Assembly: GCA_910588945.1 (NCBI GenBank)
Contig: CAJUSF010000035.1
Location: 1-64,000, forward strand
DNA from: an uncultured Eggerthellaceae bacterium
GTDB taxonomy: Bacteria; Actinomycetota; Coriobacteriia; Coriobacteriales; Eggerthellaceae
Direction: 5' to 3'
Length of the DNA: 64,000 nt
The notes beneath the pieces are model-generated. The model was not told the DNA's origin, did not search any database, and saw only the letters and a program-made list of their open reading frames with translations. Positions 15,930-25,085 of the stretch are shown here, piece after piece; the first letter of the stretch is position 1; the number at the start of each line of letters is the position of its first letter. Position numbers and translations under genes: made by a program.

Positions 15930-17096
15930 CTAATCCGCTCTTTCACTCATGACGCTATCGCTTACAGCCTTAGCGACACACTCAGCAATGCGTGGATCAA
16001 AGGGGTCGGGCATGATGAATTCCTCTGAGAGCTCATCATCTGATACAAGGGATGCCAGCGCCCGCGCCGCGGAGAGCTTCATCGCATCAGTAATGCGCTC
16101 AGCTCTCGATTCGAGCGCGCCTTTGAAGATGCCAGGGAAGGCGATAACGTTATTGACCTGATTTGGGAAATCAGAGCGCCCTGTGCCGACCACGCGTGCG
16201 CCCGCTGCTTTTGCCTCGGCAGGGTCAATCTCAGGAACGGGGTTTGCCATAGCAAATATGATGGCATCATCTGCCATCGTGTGGACCATGGCAGCGCTAA
16301 GGGCGTTTGGCCCCGACACTCCAACAAAAACATCTGCACCGACAAGGGCATCTGCCAGCGTGCCGGAAACATCATCAAGATTCACATAGGAAAGCATCTC
16401 TTTTTGAGCGTCGTTAATAACCTCTGTTTTAGATGAGAGGATACCAGCGATATCGCACATTGTGATATTCGCGAATCCATACAGCAAAAGGAGCTTTGTG
16501 ATGGCGATTCCCGCCGCACCAGCACCGTTGATGACTACTTTGACATCCTTTTCGTTCTTTCCAACGAGCTTCAAGGCATTGATGAGGCCTGAGAGCACCA
16601 CGATGGCCGTTCCATGCTGATCATCGTGAAAAACGGGGATGTCCAGTATGTCGTTGAGCCTTTTTTCGATCTCGAAGCATCTTGGAGCCGATATATCCTC
16701 AAGGTTTATGCCCCCAAATATTGGCGCGATCTGAACGCATGCTTTCACGATCTCATCGACATCCTGCGTGTCGAGGCAGATTGGAAACGCATTGACACCC
16801 GCAAACGCCTTGAACAGCGCGCATTTTCCCTCCATAACGGGAATAGCTGCCGCCGCCCCGATGTTTCCAAGACCGAGCACAGCGCTGCCGTCACTCACAA
16901 CCGCAACGGTGTTGCCTTTCATGGTGTACTCATATGCCGCCTGCGCGTCCTTCGCGATCACTTTGCAAGGCTCCGCAACTCCTGGCGTGTACGCTATCGC
17001 CAGATCATGCCTATCGGCGATGTTCATCTTCGCCTCAATGCTGAGCTTTCCTTGCCATTGCCTATGATCTTCAAGTGCTTCTTCAGCCAGACCCAT
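15930..17096 (-). CDS. NAD(P)-dependent malic enzyme
   Basis: Oxidatively decarboxylates malate to pyruvate. A short-form (389-residue) malic enzyme: YTPGVAEPCK at the N-terminus, SDGSAVLGLGNIG, CLDTQDVDEIV with the metal-binding EDISAPRCFEIE, FHDDQHGTAIV, and the second Rossmann motif INGAGAAGIAI. The start at 17096 has GGAG 7 nt upstream; an in-frame extension of 23 residues upstream lacks family similarity. It is divergent from the fumarase genes, fitting a shared role in malate use. Confidence 0.95.
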   Translation of the reverse strand: MGLAEEALEDHRQWQGKLSIEAKMNIADRHDLAIAYTPGVAEPCKVIAKDAQAAYEYTMKGNTVAVVSDGSAVLGLGNIGAAAAIPVMEGKCALFKAFAGVNAFPICLDTQDVDEIVKACVQIAPIFGGINLEDISAPRCFEIEKRLNDILDIPVFHDDQHGTAIVVLSGLINALKLVGKNEKDVKVVINGAGAAGIAITKLLLLYGFANITMCDIAGILSSKTEVINDAQKEMLSYVNLDDVSGTLADALVGADVFVGVSGPNALSAAMVHTMADDAIIFAMANPVPEIDPAEAKAAGARVVGTGRSDFPNQVNNVIAFPGIFKGALESRAERITDAMKLSAARALASLVSDDELSEEFIMPDPFDPRIAECVAKAVSDSVMSERAD

Positions 17097-17290
17097 CATG
17101 CATCTCCAATGAAATAGATTTCGTATAAGATGAGATAATATTCTACAACTAATGCTCACTGACATTTACAGCACTGATAAGATATCGCGCATATAAAAGG
17201 TGACGGATCCTCGGATAGGCTAACACGTGCCCTAGATGACGCATTTAAGGTGGATGCGCTTGCGCGATGATATGAATAGGAGATCTTGGA

Positions 17291-18175
17291 TTGAACGAGA
17301 TACGCAAGACGATAGACCCTCAAGCGCTAGCTGATGAAGTATATGAGGCTATAGGCGAGATCTCATGCTCTTTGCGTGCGGATTACAGACATGCGATCGA
17401 TGCGCTGATCGAATGTGCAGCGGATTCACCTAATGAAGCAGGCAAGCTTGACCGTGCAAACGACGTTCTTCGCTGCATTGCAGAAAACGACGATATCGCA
17501 AGATCGGATCATATTGCGATCTGCCAGGATACCGGAAGCGTTTGGGTTTGCTTGGAAGCAGGTCCAGATATCGTTTTTGGCGGGGATGTGTTCTCGCTTG
17601 TCGACGACGCAGTCGCGCGCGCTTATAAGGACAATGCGCTTCGTATGAGCATCGTCAGAGACGCTCTTGTCGATCGCTCCAACACTGGGAACAATACGCC
17701 GGCTTTCTGCGAGGTAAAATTCAGGGCTGAGGCCGGATGCTCACTTCATGTGATGCTCAAAGGTGGCGGTTCTGACAACGCATCGCGCGTTGTGATGTTA
17801 GCGCCGGGCGCAGGCCGCGGCGGGATCATCGATGAGGTCTTGGATTGCGTAAGGGAAAAAGCCGCCAATGCTTGTCCTCCCCTTGTTCTCGGGATCGGCA
17901 TCGGAGCCACGTTTGATAAGGTGGCATCACTTGCAAAACATGCACTACTTCGCCCTTTGGGCTCTTTTGCTCCAGATCCCGAAACCCAAGATCTCGAACG
18001 AGAGATCTTGGAGCGTGTGAATGCGCTCGGGATCGGACCGGGTGCCCTTGGCGGTATGCCGAGTGCGCTTGCAGTCAACATCGAAACTGCGCCGTGCCAT
18101 ATCGCAGCGCTGCCGCTTGCTATCAATATGGGATGTTGCGCTATGAGATCTAAAACGATAGAACTTTTTCGATAG
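17291..18175 (+). CDS. Class I fumarate hydratase, alpha subunit
   Basis: The N-terminal subunit of the two-subunit, oxygen-sensitive 4Fe-4S fumarase (or the related L-tartrate dehydratase). Cysteines expected to bind the cluster are in ICQDTGSVWVC, KAANACPPLVLGIGIG and MGCCAMRS. VKGGGSDN-like sequence (MLKGGGSDNASRV) and GPGALGG are family blocks. Length is 294. The start is a TTG at 17291 with AGGAG 8 nt upstream. The beta subunit follows after 10 nt. Fumarase versus tartrate dehydratase cannot be separated from sequence alone; malic enzyme next door favours fumarase. Confidence 0.9.
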   Translation: MNEIRKTIDPQALADEVYEAIGEISCSLRADYRHAIDALIECAADSPNEAGKLDRANDVLRCIAENDDIARSDHIAICQDTGSVWVCLEAGPDIVFGGDVFSLVDDAVARAYKDNALRMSIVRDALVDRSNTGNNTPAFCEVKFRAEAGCSLHVMLKGGGSDNASRVVMLAPGAGRGGIIDEVLDCVREKAANACPPLVLGIGIGATFDKVASLAKHALLRPLGSFAPDPETQDLEREILERVNALGIGPGALGGMPSALAVNIETAPCHIAALPLAINMGCCAMRSKTIELFR

Positions 18176-18185
18176 GAACTGATAA

Positions 18186-18731
18186 ATGGATGAAGTCAAA
18201 AGGATTGAGCTTCCGGCAACACGAGCGGCATTTTCGGATCTAAAGGCTGGACAGAAAGTGCTGCTCAGCGGCTTTTGCTACACGATGCGTGATGCGGGTC
18301 ATGCACGCACGCTTGAGTATTTAAAAAACCATGGCGAGCTCCCCTACGGTCTTGAAGGGCAGACGCTGTTCTATGCCGGACCCACTCCGCCGAGCGCAAT
18401 GCGACCGTTTGGCGCGATCGGACCCACCACGGCATCACGTATGGATTTCGCCACACCGCAGTTGCTCGAAGCGGGGATCGTTGCGATGATAGGCAAAGGC
18501 AAGCGCTCTGATGCTGTACGCAAAGCATGCCTTGACACCTCAAGCGTCTATTTCGTGGCAGTAGGCGGAATTGCTGCTTTGCTTGCAAAATGCGTTGTAT
18601 CTGATGAGTTGATCGCATGGGAAGATCTCGGAACCGAAGCTTTGCGCAGAATCGAAGTAGTAGACCTTCCGGTATATGTCGAGATTGATGTCAGTGGTGC
18701 GGATCTCTACCGCGAGATAGAGGCCATATAG
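18186..18731 (+). CDS. Class I fumarate hydratase, beta subunit
   Basis: C-terminal subunit, 181 residues, with the family's VLLSGFCYTMRDAGHAR, the block YAGPTPP, GPTTASRMD and GKGKRSDAV, and the end GGIAALLAKCV. It completes the enzyme with the alpha subunit. The last 25 nt overlap the 3' end of rnhA on the other strand. Confidence 0.93.
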   Translation: MDEVKRIELPATRAAFSDLKAGQKVLLSGFCYTMRDAGHARTLEYLKNHGELPYGLEGQTLFYAGPTPPSAMRPFGAIGPTTASRMDFATPQLLEAGIVAMIGKGKRSDAVRKACLDTSSVYFVAVGGIAALLAKCVVSDELIAWEDLGTEALRRIEVVDLPVYVEIDVSGADLYREIEAI

Positions 18732-19204
18732 GCGCTATCCTCAATAAGGTTATCCCCATCTGCAGCAGCTGTAGCAAGCTCATCGCAGCGCTCATTCTCA
18801 GGATGCCCCGCGTGTCCCTTTACCCATTCAAAGTGGACTTCATGGTCATCCATAGCCCCAAGCAAGCGCTTCCATAGGTCGATATTGGCCACAGGCTCCT
18901 TTTTGGAGTTCTTCCAGCCACGTTTGAGCCATCCATCTATCCAATGTTGATTGAATGCATCGACCACATATTTTGAATCGGTGACAACAACAACGTCGCA
19001 CGGACTTTTCAGCGCTTCGAGCGCCACGATCACACCAAGCAGTTCCATGCGATTGTTTGTAGTGCATGAATACCCGCAAGAGAGCTCTCTGATGTGCGTG
19101 TCGCCCTTTGCATCCACAAAGCTCAAGATGGCGCCGTAGCCACCCGGTCCCGGGTTGCCACGTGCTGCGCCATCTGAAAATACTCTTACTTTTTTAAGTG
19201 CCAC
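18707..19204 (-). CDS. rnhA: Ribonuclease HI
   Basis: Degrades RNA in RNA-DNA hybrids. Catalytic residues are D11 (FSDGAARGNPGPGG), E54 (NNRMELLGVI), D76 (VVTDSKYVVD) and D141 (NERCDELA), with H131 in VKGHAGH. The basic handle WIDGWLKRGWKNSKKEP is present. It follows hppA by 42 nt. The 3' end overlaps the convergent fumarase beta gene. Confidence 0.97.
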   Translation of the reverse strand: MALKKVRVFSDGAARGNPGPGGYGAILSFVDAKGDTHIRELSCGYSCTTNNRMELLGVIVALEALKSPCDVVVVTDSKYVVDAFNQHWIDGWLKRGWKNSKKEPVANIDLWKRLLGAMDDHEVHFEWVKGHAGHPENERCDELATAAADGDNLIEDSAYMASISR

Positions 19205-19246
19205 GTTATTCGATGCCGATCATTATCGATCCTGCAAGCCGCATTC

Positions 19247-21385
19247 CTAGATGAGGCCTTGGATCATGATGAATAGCGGCGAGAACGTAAGCGATACGAT
19301 GGTCATCAAATTGATGAGGATGTTCATCGACGGACCGGATGTATCCTTGAATGGATCGCCCACCGTGTCGCCGACAACAGCAGCCTTATGGGCTTCGCTT
19401 CCCTTGCCCCCGAAGTGACCTTGCTCAATGTATTTCTTAGCGTTATCCCACGCACCGCCTGCATTGGACATGAAGATCGCCATCAGCATGCCTGTTGCAA
19501 CGGCACCTGCAAGAAAACCGCCAAGCATTGCAGGATCAATACAACCGATGGCCACAGGTACCACGATCGAGATAATACCCGGTGTCATCATCTCGTGAAG
19601 AGCTGATGTTGTGGATATAGCGACGCACTTGTCGTATTCCGGCTCGGCTTCATATTCCATGATGCCCTTGATCTCGCGGAACTGCCTGCGGACCTCTTCG
19701 ACCATTGCATGTGCCGCACGCGACACAGCGCCCATGGTAAGCGCAGCAAACATAAATGGCATCATAGCACCGATGAAGATGCCGGCGACGATAAGCGGAT
19801 CGGTGAGCGAGAGTTCAAACTCAGGGATATAGTTATGCATCGTCGCCTGATATGAAACAAATAGCGATATCGCAGAAAGGCCTGCAGAAGAGATCGCGAA
19901 TCCCTTAGCGATAGCAGCGGTGGTGTTGCCCACAGCATCAAGTGCATCCGTGCGCTCACGCACCTCTTCAGGAAGACCCGCCATTTCGGCTATGCCGCCC
20001 GCGTTATCGGCTACAGGACCATACGCGTCCACTCCGATGGTGATGGCGGTGTTAGAAAGCATTCCTGTTGCAGCAAGTCCCACACCGAAAAGGCCGACAG
20101 CAATAGCGTTTTCGGATGCAGCCTCTGGAAATGCCATATTGCCAAACAAAAATGCGCCGATGATGGCCGCAGCAACGAGCACTATAGGCGCGATCGTTGA
20201 CAGCATTCCTGTGCCGATTCCCTCAATGATGACGGTAGCCGCACCAGTCTCGGCAGCCTCAGCGATCTTGTGAACAGGTTTGTGGTGATCGGAGCAGAAA
20301 TACTCCGTGATCTTGCCAATCGCAAGACCGGCGACAAGACCGCAGATGACCGAGCCAAACAGCCAAACAGGCTGGGCTGCCTCTGCCATGGAATTCCAGA
20401 TCAAGAAAATGCAAAGGATAACAACGATCTCGATGCCTGCAGCAAGATATGTTCCCCTATTCAAAGCCTTATGCAGATCTGCGCCCTCTTTCGTACGAAC
20501 CGCAAAAAGACCGATGATGGATGTGATGATTCCGCATGCAGCGATTACTACCGGGACAACGATTGCCCAGATGAGATCGATTCCGATGAAGTATCCACCA
20601 AGCGCACCGAATGTGACAGCTAGGATCGTTGGAGCCAGGATAGAGCCTGTATAGCTCTCGAAAAGGTCAGCTCCCATTCCGGCGACATCGCCTACGTTAT
20701 CGCCTACGTTATCAGCGATAGTGGCGGGATTCCTTGGATCGTCCTCGGGGATTCCAGCCTCGACCTTGCCTACAAGATCGGCGCCAACATCTGCCGCTTT
20801 GGTGTAAATTCCTCCACCCACACGGGCAAAGAGCGCTACAGCCGATGCTCCGGTAGCGAAGCCTTCAACCATGCCGATATGCTCATGTGCAAGATGCATG
20901 ACCTCACCGCTGATGTCGTATCCGCTGATTCCGCTGAATACGAGCAGGATCAGCCATAGCGATAGGCCAAGCAAAGCGAACGAAGCAACACAAAGACCCA
21001 TTGTAAGACCGCTTCTGAAGCTCACATTCAAAGCTTTGGCCACAGATGCCTCCGCAGCATAAGCTGTTCTCGTATTTGCCCTAGTAGCTACATGCATTCC
21101 AACATAGCCGGCTGCCGCAGACAGCAGACCGCCTGTGATGAAAGCAAGCGCAGTTATCCAAGACAATGCGATCGCCATGATAACAGCGACGATCAGCATG
21201 AAGATCACAAGGAGCTTGTATTCGCTCATCAGAAACGCTTTGGCTCCTTGCTGGATCTTGATCGACAGATCATTCATCTTGGACGAGCCGGGATCTTGAG
21301 AGATCACCCAGCGACCAAGATATGCTGCAACCAAGATACCGATGATGGCACATACAGGCGCCATCCAAGCAATTGCAGTACTCAT
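19247..21385 (-). CDS. hppA: Membrane-bound proton/sodium-pumping pyrophosphatase
   Basis: A 712-residue integral membrane pyrophosphatase with about 16 hydrophobic segments. It couples pyrophosphate hydrolysis to H+ or Na+ export. Substrate-binding blocks are DVGADLVGKVE, the paired DNVGDNVGD and the C-terminal VVGDTVGDPFKDTSGPS. The motif GNTTAAIAKGF has Ala where potassium-independent enzymes carry Lys, so it is predicted to need potassium; H+ or Na+ cannot be told. The ATG at 21385 has a strong AAGGAGGA site; the frame extends 13 codons upstream but without support. A hairpin stands just before the ribosome-binding site. Confidence 0.96.
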   Translation of the reverse strand: MSTAIAWMAPVCAIIGILVAAYLGRWVISQDPGSSKMNDLSIKIQQGAKAFLMSEYKLLVIFMLIVAVIMAIALSWITALAFITGGLLSAAAGYVGMHVATRANTRTAYAAEASVAKALNVSFRSGLTMGLCVASFALLGLSLWLILLVFSGISGYDISGEVMHLAHEHIGMVEGFATGASAVALFARVGGGIYTKAADVGADLVGKVEAGIPEDDPRNPATIADNVGDNVGDVAGMGADLFESYTGSILAPTILAVTFGALGGYFIGIDLIWAIVVPVVIAACGIITSIIGLFAVRTKEGADLHKALNRGTYLAAGIEIVVILCIFLIWNSMAEAAQPVWLFGSVICGLVAGLAIGKITEYFCSDHHKPVHKIAEAAETGAATVIIEGIGTGMLSTIAPIVLVAAAIIGAFLFGNMAFPEAASENAIAVGLFGVGLAATGMLSNTAITIGVDAYGPVADNAGGIAEMAGLPEEVRERTDALDAVGNTTAAIAKGFAISSAGLSAISLFVSYQATMHNYIPEFELSLTDPLIVAGIFIGAMMPFMFAALTMGAVSRAAHAMVEEVRRQFREIKGIMEYEAEPEYDKCVAISTTSALHEMMTPGIISIVVPVAIGCIDPAMLGGFLAGAVATGMLMAIFMSNAGGAWDNAKKYIEQGHFGGKGSEAHKAAVVGDTVGDPFKDTSGPSMNILINLMTIVSLTFSPLFIMIQGLI

Positions 21386-21399
21386 TCTTTTCCTCCTTT

Positions 21400-21425
21400 G
21401 ATGCGACATCCCTTTTCGTCGCATC
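21400..21425 (-). promoter_or_regulatory. Hairpin directly upstream of the hppA ribosome-binding site
   Basis: In the leader of hppA GATGCGAC (21425-21418) pairs perfectly with GTCGCATC (21407-21400) around a 10-nt loop. It ends two to nine nt before AAGGAGGA (21398-21391). It may stabilise the message or affect initiation; there is no T run, so it is not a terminator. Confidence 0.5.
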
Positions 21426-21560
21426 CGTTTCTACACATTCTAGATGAACATAGTGGCTTTGATGTGAGAATTTGATTGCCGATGATGATATTTAGTACCA
21501 CGGTCATGAGATGATACTGTGCCTTCGTCTGCCCAAGGCCATATTGCTCGCATCACAGGT

Positions 21561-22487
21561 TCATATCTTTACGGCATCCCTTGCATGGGCAATATCCTTG
21601 TTGACCCTGTCGATAAGCTCATCCACATCATCGAATTTAATCATGTCGCGTATCCGCTCTAGGAACGAGATCTTGATGGCATCATTGTATAGATCGCCCT
21701 CAAAATCGATGATATGCACCTCGACGTTAGCGCTCGACCTATCCTGAAACGTCGGTGAGACTCCGACAGAGACAGCAGCCGCCCAATCGATGCCATCAAC
21801 ATGCGCGCGCGCCGCATACACACCCTCTTTTAGAAGGAACATATCGCTTTGAACCTCAATATTGGCTGTCCGAAAGCCCATTTGAGCACCTTCGCCTCTT
21901 CCATGGACAACATTACCTACTAACGTGTATGGATATCCAAGAAGCTCGTTTGCCTCTTCGATGAGCCCGTCTTCTAAAAGTGATCTTATCCTTGTCGATG
22001 TGACAGGGCTTCCATCAACTTTCAAAAGATCGAATCCGTGGACCTTCATGCCATGTTCCCTCGCCCATTTTTGCATGGTGGAAATATCTCCTGCCGCACG
22101 ATCGCCGAAGCGCACATCATTGCCGACGCTTATCACCTCAGGAACGTTGGACGTAAACACCTCATCAAGAAAGTCCTCCGCACAAAGATCATGCATCTTC
22201 TCAAAATCCAAAACTATGACACCGTCAGCTCCGCATTCAGAGAGAGCCTTGATCCTCATATCGTTTGACATGATCTTCTTGAAGCCAGCTCTGCCGAAAA
22301 ACTCATCAGGGTCCACATTAAACGTGATGATATAGGATCGGATATTCTTTTCTTTTGCGTAAGAGATTGCTTTATCGATGATGAATCGATGACCTCTATG
22401 CAGGCCGTCAAAAACCCCAAAGGCGCAGCTCGCGCCGGCAAGTCCAGAAAACGAGCTGATGAGGTTAGCCTTAGATAACCTGTCCAC
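21561..22487 (-). CDS. ribF: Bifunctional riboflavin kinase / FAD synthetase
   Basis: Makes FMN and FAD from riboflavin. N-terminal nucleotidyltransferase domain with FGVFDGLHRGHR and TSTRIRSLLEDG; C-terminal flavokinase domain with VVHGRGEGAQMGFRTANIE and GVYAARAHVDG. I prefer the GTG at 22487, with GGGG 6 nt upstream; a TTG two codons earlier has no spacing for one. It overlaps the end of truB and closes the infB cluster. Confidence 0.94.
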   Translation of the reverse strand: MDRLSKANLISSFSGLAGASCAFGVFDGLHRGHRFIIDKAISYAKEKNIRSYIITFNVDPDEFFGRAGFKKIMSNDMRIKALSECGADGVIVLDFEKMHDLCAEDFLDEVFTSNVPEVISVGNDVRFGDRAAGDISTMQKWAREHGMKVHGFDLLKVDGSPVTSTRIRSLLEDGLIEEANELLGYPYTLVGNVVHGRGEGAQMGFRTANIEVQSDMFLLKEGVYAARAHVDGIDWAAAVSVGVSPTFQDRSSANVEVHIIDFEGDLYNDAIKISFLERIRDMIKFDDVDELIDRVNKDIAHARDAVKI

Positions 22488-23478
22488 GTTCAACCCCGAT
22501 CGAGAATATCGTCTGCGGTCTCAGTAGCCCGCAGCGAATATCCGACGAATAGATCGCCTTTAAAGTATTGTCGCAGATCATAGACACAGCCACCCCATCA
22601 TCGACAGGCGCATTTGTGTCGACAATGCCCGATGTACATGCACAAATATTGTGCTTGGGGTTCTTATACCTGTGATAGCGCACGCTCTTAAGCGGAAATG
22701 AGCAACCGTTCATCAGCTTATTCCTGTCATCACCATCGATGAACGCAAAACTATGACCTAGAAGTCTTACAGGGTCTAGTGTAGCCTTTGCGCCTACATC
22801 TTCAAGCGTCTCAAGACTGACGCAATCGGCCACATCAAGTTCACCAACAGATGTCCTTCGCAAGGAAGCCACATGAGCTGGACAATCGAGTGTAAAGCCC
22901 ATATCACGAGCGATCGATCTGATATAGGTGCCTTTAGAGACCTCAAGATCGACATCCCATAGGACACGATCGGGGAAACCATCACCATCGATGTTGATGA
23001 GCTCGGCTGAATATATCTCAATGGCTCGGGGATTTAGATCTATGATATTGCCCGCTCTGGCTTCTTTATAGGCCTTCTTACCGTTCACCTTTATTGCGCT
23101 ATATGATGGCGGAAGCTGATTTTGCGGACCTATGATGCTCTTCAAAAACTTGCGCGCAAAATCCTTATCAAGAAGGTTTGAGGGCGTAGCGTGGCACCTT
23201 ATCACCTCGCCCTCAGCGTCATCGGTCGTTGTTCCTTGACCGAATGCGATCCTCACTCGATAGGCCTTATCATGCCCCATCAAATGATCGCTCAAACGAG
23301 TTGCCGGACCAACTAAAACAGGCAGCACGCCTGATGCCAAAGGATCGAGCGTGCCTGCATGTCCGACGCGCTTTTCTTCGAATATTCGACGCACCCTGTT
23401 GACCACATCATGCGATGTCACACCTGCAGGCTTGTCGATACCCACAACGAGCGAGAGCCCAGATGAACCCCGTTTCAT
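22471..23478 (-). CDS. truB: tRNA pseudouridine synthase B
   Basis: Forms pseudouridine 55 in the tRNA T loop. The catalytic aspartate is in VGHAGTLDPLASGVL; the N-terminal VGIDKPAGVTSHDVV and the YRVRIAFGQGTTTDDAEGE block follow the family. At 335 residues it has the usual C-terminal extension. It overlaps nrnA (ATGA) and ribF. Confidence 0.96.
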   Translation of the reverse strand: MKRGSSGLSLVVGIDKPAGVTSHDVVNRVRRIFEEKRVGHAGTLDPLASGVLPVLVGPATRLSDHLMGHDKAYRVRIAFGQGTTTDDAEGEVIRCHATPSNLLDKDFARKFLKSIIGPQNQLPPSYSAIKVNGKKAYKEARAGNIIDLNPRAIEIYSAELINIDGDGFPDRVLWDVDLEVSKGTYIRSIARDMGFTLDCPAHVASLRRTSVGELDVADCVSLETLEDVGAKATLDPVRLLGHSFAFIDGDDRNKLMNGCSFPLKSVRYHRYKNPKHNICACTSGIVDTNAPVDDGVAVSMICDNTLKAIYSSDIRCGLLRPQTIFSIGVERGQVI

Positions 23479-24482
23479 CGTATGGCGTCTTCCTCGAGAA
23501 GGCCGCCGATCTCTTCAGATAACACCTCTATTGCTTTAGAGAGGCTACCTGAAAACGTGAAGCCTGCGGCCGCTCTGTGTCCGCCACCTCCGAATTTCGC
23601 GGCAATAGCCGAGACATCCTTGTCATCTTTCGAGCGCAGACTGCCGCGAGTCGCATCCTTTTGCTCTTTGAGCATACAAGCCACCTCGACACCATCTATC
23701 GATCGCAGCAGATTGATAAGGGTGTCGGTATCGGCCTTAACGGCTCCCGTACGCTTCATGTCGTCCATGTCGATCCAACTTATAATAGCTCTACCGTCGC
23801 AGATCAGATGCATATTCTTTATCGCAATAGATTCGAGCTGGATTGAGGCGATCGATCTTCTTTGGAAGAGATTCACAGATATCTCGTTCGGACATGCTCC
23901 GGCGCTCACCATCTCAGAAGCCATCTCTAAAGTGTAACCGTCAACGTTTTGATACTGAAAGCTTCCGGTATCGGTCATAAGTCCCGACAGCGTGCATGTG
24001 GCGATATCTTTGCCCATATTCACGCCTAGATGCTTTATCAGTTTCCAGATAAGGATGGTAGTAGATGCCGCATCAGGATCGGTGTAGCTTAAATCCGACA
24101 TTCGCCTCGCGCATGCATGATGATCAACAGTGATGCTCTTTGATGCCTTTGCATGAAGCTTTGTTGCACTATACCCAAGACGCTCAGCATTCGGGGCATC
24201 GACACAAAGAAACGTATCGATTGCCCCCTTGTACGCATTTGCGTGGATATATTCATCGCTTCCGGGAAGAAAGTCGAACTTGGCATCGAGCTCGGCTTTA
24301 TCATCGGCAAGGACCACGGTGACATCTTTGCCGAGCGCGATCAAGGCCAAGCGCATCGCCAACGCAGAGCCTACAGCATCCCCATCAGGGCTAGTGTGTC
24401 CGCATATACAGACGTTTGTCGACTTAAGAAGGCAGGCGGCTATCTCTTCAAGTGTGGTGTTAGTCTCAGGCGTAACGCTCAT
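23475..24482 (-). CDS. nrnA: DHH-family bifunctional oligoribonuclease / pAp phosphatase
   Basis: Degrades very short RNAs and 3'-phosphoadenosine 5'-phosphate. Motifs: HTSPDGDAVGSALAM (DHH motif I), VDAPNAERLG, VDHHACARR and the DHHA1 GGGGHRAAAGF near the C-terminus. It lies between rbfA and truB, its usual place in the infB cluster. Confidence 0.93.
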   Translation of the reverse strand: MSVTPETNTTLEEIAACLLKSTNVCICGHTSPDGDAVGSALAMRLALIALGKDVTVVLADDKAELDAKFDFLPGSDEYIHANAYKGAIDTFLCVDAPNAERLGYSATKLHAKASKSITVDHHACARRMSDLSYTDPDAASTTILIWKLIKHLGVNMGKDIATCTLSGLMTDTGSFQYQNVDGYTLEMASEMVSAGACPNEISVNLFQRRSIASIQLESIAIKNMHLICDGRAIISWIDMDDMKRTGAVKADTDTLINLLRSIDGVEVACMLKEQKDATRGSLRSKDDKDVSAIAAKFGGGGHRAAAGFTFSGSLSKAIEVLSEEIGGLLEEDAIR

Positions 24483-24488
24483 ATCTCT

Positions 24489-24866
24489 TTAGAATTCCTC
24501 GCCCTTGCCAACTGTTTTGTCATATGTCGCTTGACGCTCTTTTTCCATATTGATGTACTTATTGAGCTTCTCGGCTGCATCGACAGTCTCATCTATGTGA
24601 AACCTCAGCTCAGGCGCCTGCTTCCAATCGAGTTTTTTCGCCATCAAAGAGCGGATATGACCCTTCGATGAGTTGAAAGCGGCCTCGCACTCGGCATAAC
24701 GCTCGGGCTCCACGCTGTAATAGACATCGCAATAGGCTCTGTCATAGCTTACCGAGCAACCTGTTATGGTAACGAGCTCCAATCTGGGATCAGACACATC
24801 GAACAACATGATATTGGCGATAACCTCTCTCGCCTGCTCATCGACCTTTCTGTTTCCCTCTTTCAT
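24489..24866 (-). CDS. rbfA: Ribosome-binding factor A
   Basis: A 125-residue 30S maturation factor with the KH-like fold; the DPRLELVTITGCSVSYDRAYCDVYYSV block and the C-terminal PELRFHIDETVDAAEKL are the family signatures. It precedes nrnA by 6 nt and is separated from infB by 219 nt, more than usual for this cluster. Confidence 0.95.
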   Translation of the reverse strand: MKEGNRKVDEQAREVIANIMLFDVSDPRLELVTITGCSVSYDRAYCDVYYSVEPERYAECEAAFNSSKGHIRSLMAKKLDWKQAPELRFHIDETVDAAEKLNKYINMEKERQATYDKTVGKGEEF

Positions 24867-25085
24867 GATGAACTCCTATCTTTTGAGCGCGTTTTATCGA
24901 TACTCGGGCAAAGCCTCGGCTTGGTCTTCAGTCGCTCGCGACATCCAAACCTTACTTACCCTTTGACTAGATTCTAAGACTTACGCCGACAGATCGAACA
25001 AGCAGCGCAAGTTGAAACCGTGATGTTAAAGCAACAGGATCGCACCTGAAGGAGCGATCCTGCGATTGAAACTGATGGTGAGCAC
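24867..25085. other. Spacer between infB and rbfA
   Basis: No gene is seen in these 219 nt. It holds the hairpin at 25036-25061 on the minus strand. The gap suggests that rbfA may have its own promoter, but I do not see a convincing -35/-10 pair. Confidence 0.5.
25036..25061 (-). terminator. Hairpin after infB, possible weak terminator
   Basis: AGGATCGC (25061-25054) pairs perfectly with GCGATCCT (25043-25036) with a 10-nt loop; the following GTTGCTTT is only moderately T-rich. It may lower expression of rbfA and the genes below or protect the infB message end. Confidence 0.5.
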
